A stretch of 64,000 nt of DNA, taken from assembly GCA_937138475.1 (NCBI GenBank), contig CAKZPD010000008.1, positions 1-64,000 of the forward strand, read 5' to 3'. Below the pieces are notes generated by a model, which worked only from the letters and a program-made list of their open reading frames with translations, had not been told where the DNA came from and searched no databases. This stretch comes from an uncultured Sulfitobacter sp. (GTDB taxonomy: Bacteria; Pseudomonadota; Alphaproteobacteria; Rhodobacterales; Rhodobacteraceae). Below are positions 63,187 through 64,000 of this stretch, piece by piece (within the stretch, counting starts at the first letter, position 1; every line of letters starts with the position of its first letter). A program made the translations under genes and the position numbers.

Positions 63187-64000
63187 TTCAAGGCTCCACT
63201 GGCTTTTCCAGCCGTTGCAAAGGCGTCCAGCGCCCGGTCCAGATCTTGCAAACTTAGGGCGGCGTTCATCTGGGTGCGGATGCGCGCCTGGCCATGGGGG
63301 ACCACCGGATAAAAGAACCCGGCGACAAAAACGCCCAGATCAAACAGACGCCGCGCCATATCCTGGGCGATGCGCGCCTCGTACAGCATCACCGGCACAA
63401 TCGGATGGTGGCCCGGCAGCAGGTCAAAGCCCAAATTCTCAAGCCCGGCCCGCCAATAGGCGGTGTTGCGTTGCAAGGCCTCGCGGCGATCGGCGCCGTC
63501 TTGCACCAGCTTCAGGGCGGCGATACCGGCCGCGACCACCATTGGCGGCAGGGCATTGGAAAACAGATAGGGCCGGGCGCGTTGGCGCAGCATCTCGATC
63601 ACCGGTTGCGGCCCGGCGATGAACCCGCCCATGGATCCACCCAGCGCCTTGCCCAAGGTGCCGGTCACGATATCGGCCCGCACCCCGTGATGGTCGGGCG
63701 TTCCGGCGCCATTTGGCCCGACAAAGCCGGTGGCGTGGCAGTCATCGACCATCAGCATCGCGTCATAGCGGTCGGCCAGCGCCCGGATGCGCGGCAGGTC
63801 GGCCAGAAACCCATCCATGCTGAACACCCCGTCTGTGGCGATCATGATGTGGCGGGCGCCCTCGGCACGGGCACGGCGCAGCGCCTGTTCAAGATCTGTC
63901 ATATCGGAATTGGCATAGCGATACCGCCGGGCCTTGCTCAGCCGGATGCCGTCGATGATCGACGCATGGTTCAGCGCATCCGAGACAATGGCGTCACGCG
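63183..64000 (-). CDS. kbl: Glycine C-acetyltransferase (2-amino-3-ketobutyrate CoA ligase), 5' part outside window
   Basis: The reading frame runs open to the right edge, so the N-terminus is missing; the first visible codons read [20 protein letters not shown], typical of Kbl. PLP-binding parts are [15 protein letters not shown] and the lysine in [14 protein letters not shown]. It splits 2-amino-3-ketobutyrate with CoA into glycine and acetyl-CoA, completing threonine breakdown with Tdh. Confidence 0.95.
   Translation of the reverse strand, partial: RDAIVSDALNHASIIDGIRLSKARRYRYANSDMTDLEQALRRARAEGARHIMIATDGVFSMDGFLADLPRIRALADRYDAMLMVDDCHATGFVGPNGAGTPDHHGVRADIVTGTLGKALGGSMGGFIAGPQPVIEMLRQRARPYLFSNALPPMVVAAGIAALKLVQDGADRREALQRNTAYWRAGLENLGFDLLPGHHPIVPVMLYEARIAQDMARRLFDLGVFVAGFFYPVVPHGQARIRTQMNAALSLQDLDRALDAFATAGKASGALK

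Overview
The window is one contiguous stretch of chromosome from an alphaproteobacterium, most likely a motile, nitrate-respiring member of the Rhodobacterales (Roseobacter/Rhodobacter group). The grounds are the flbT-flaF-flagellin block, the lone rod-binding FlgJ domain, the long HisRS with HisZ, the xdhABC-BMP transporter block, the serC-serA layout, high-GC coding with dense ATGA/TGATG start-stop overlaps, and several polyamine ABC systems. No rRNA, tRNA, CRISPR array, insertion sequence or prophage was seen. The longest gene-free gap is about 270 bp, so this is compact housekeeping and metabolic DNA.

Layout. 1-3630: end of a respiratory nitrate reductase operon (narH end, narJ, narI) continuing by translational coupling into a parvulin isomerase, a beta-carbonic anhydrase and a DUF2478 protein. 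3678-5360: glnK-amtB. 5549-6589: a zinc alcohol dehydrogenase. 6689-15949: one long leftward unit, xdhABC plus a BMP-type ABC importer, read as purine uptake and oxidation. 16162-19671: dnaE. 19688-23347: slyX-like gene and hisS-hisZ-hisG. 23441-29098: flagellar genes. 29093-30439: ugd. 30526-46002: a large polyamine region with two Pot-type ABC transporters, a PuuB-like oxidase, a GntR/FCD regulator, a diamine:pyruvate-type aminotransferase, an ArgE-like deacetylase and a creatinase-fold M24 hydrolase. 46073-53111: lytic transglycosylase, then a leftward run dapD - unknown - dapE - GNAT - DUF2064 - rnr. 53248-57377: LOG-family protein, rlmN, ialB-like gene, asparaginase, YCII protein. 57452-61264: serB facing away from serC-serA. 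61432-64000: metallophosphatase, then tdh and the 3' part of kbl.

How it fits together. Much of the window deals with nitrogen: nitrate respiration, ammonium sensing and uptake, purines, polyamines, asparagine, threonine, serine, histidine and lysine. The strongest new signal is a palindrome, AATTTGATCAAATT and close variants. It lies 36-46 nt before the start codons of potF, of the aminotransferase gene and of the second transporter operon, and at the aminotransferase gene it lies between a consensus -35 and a -10. It is proposed as the operator of the GntR/FCD regulator in the middle of the cluster. Other points worth a second look are an M24 hydrolase that has lost its metal ligands and is coupled to an ArgE-like deacetylase, a Pot-type permease with a periplasmic insert of about 260 residues, a threonine dehydrogenase lacking all four structural-zinc cysteines, a dispersed repeat (CTTTTGTTCTTAAATATCC, three copies), and the accessory genes coupled to the nar operon.
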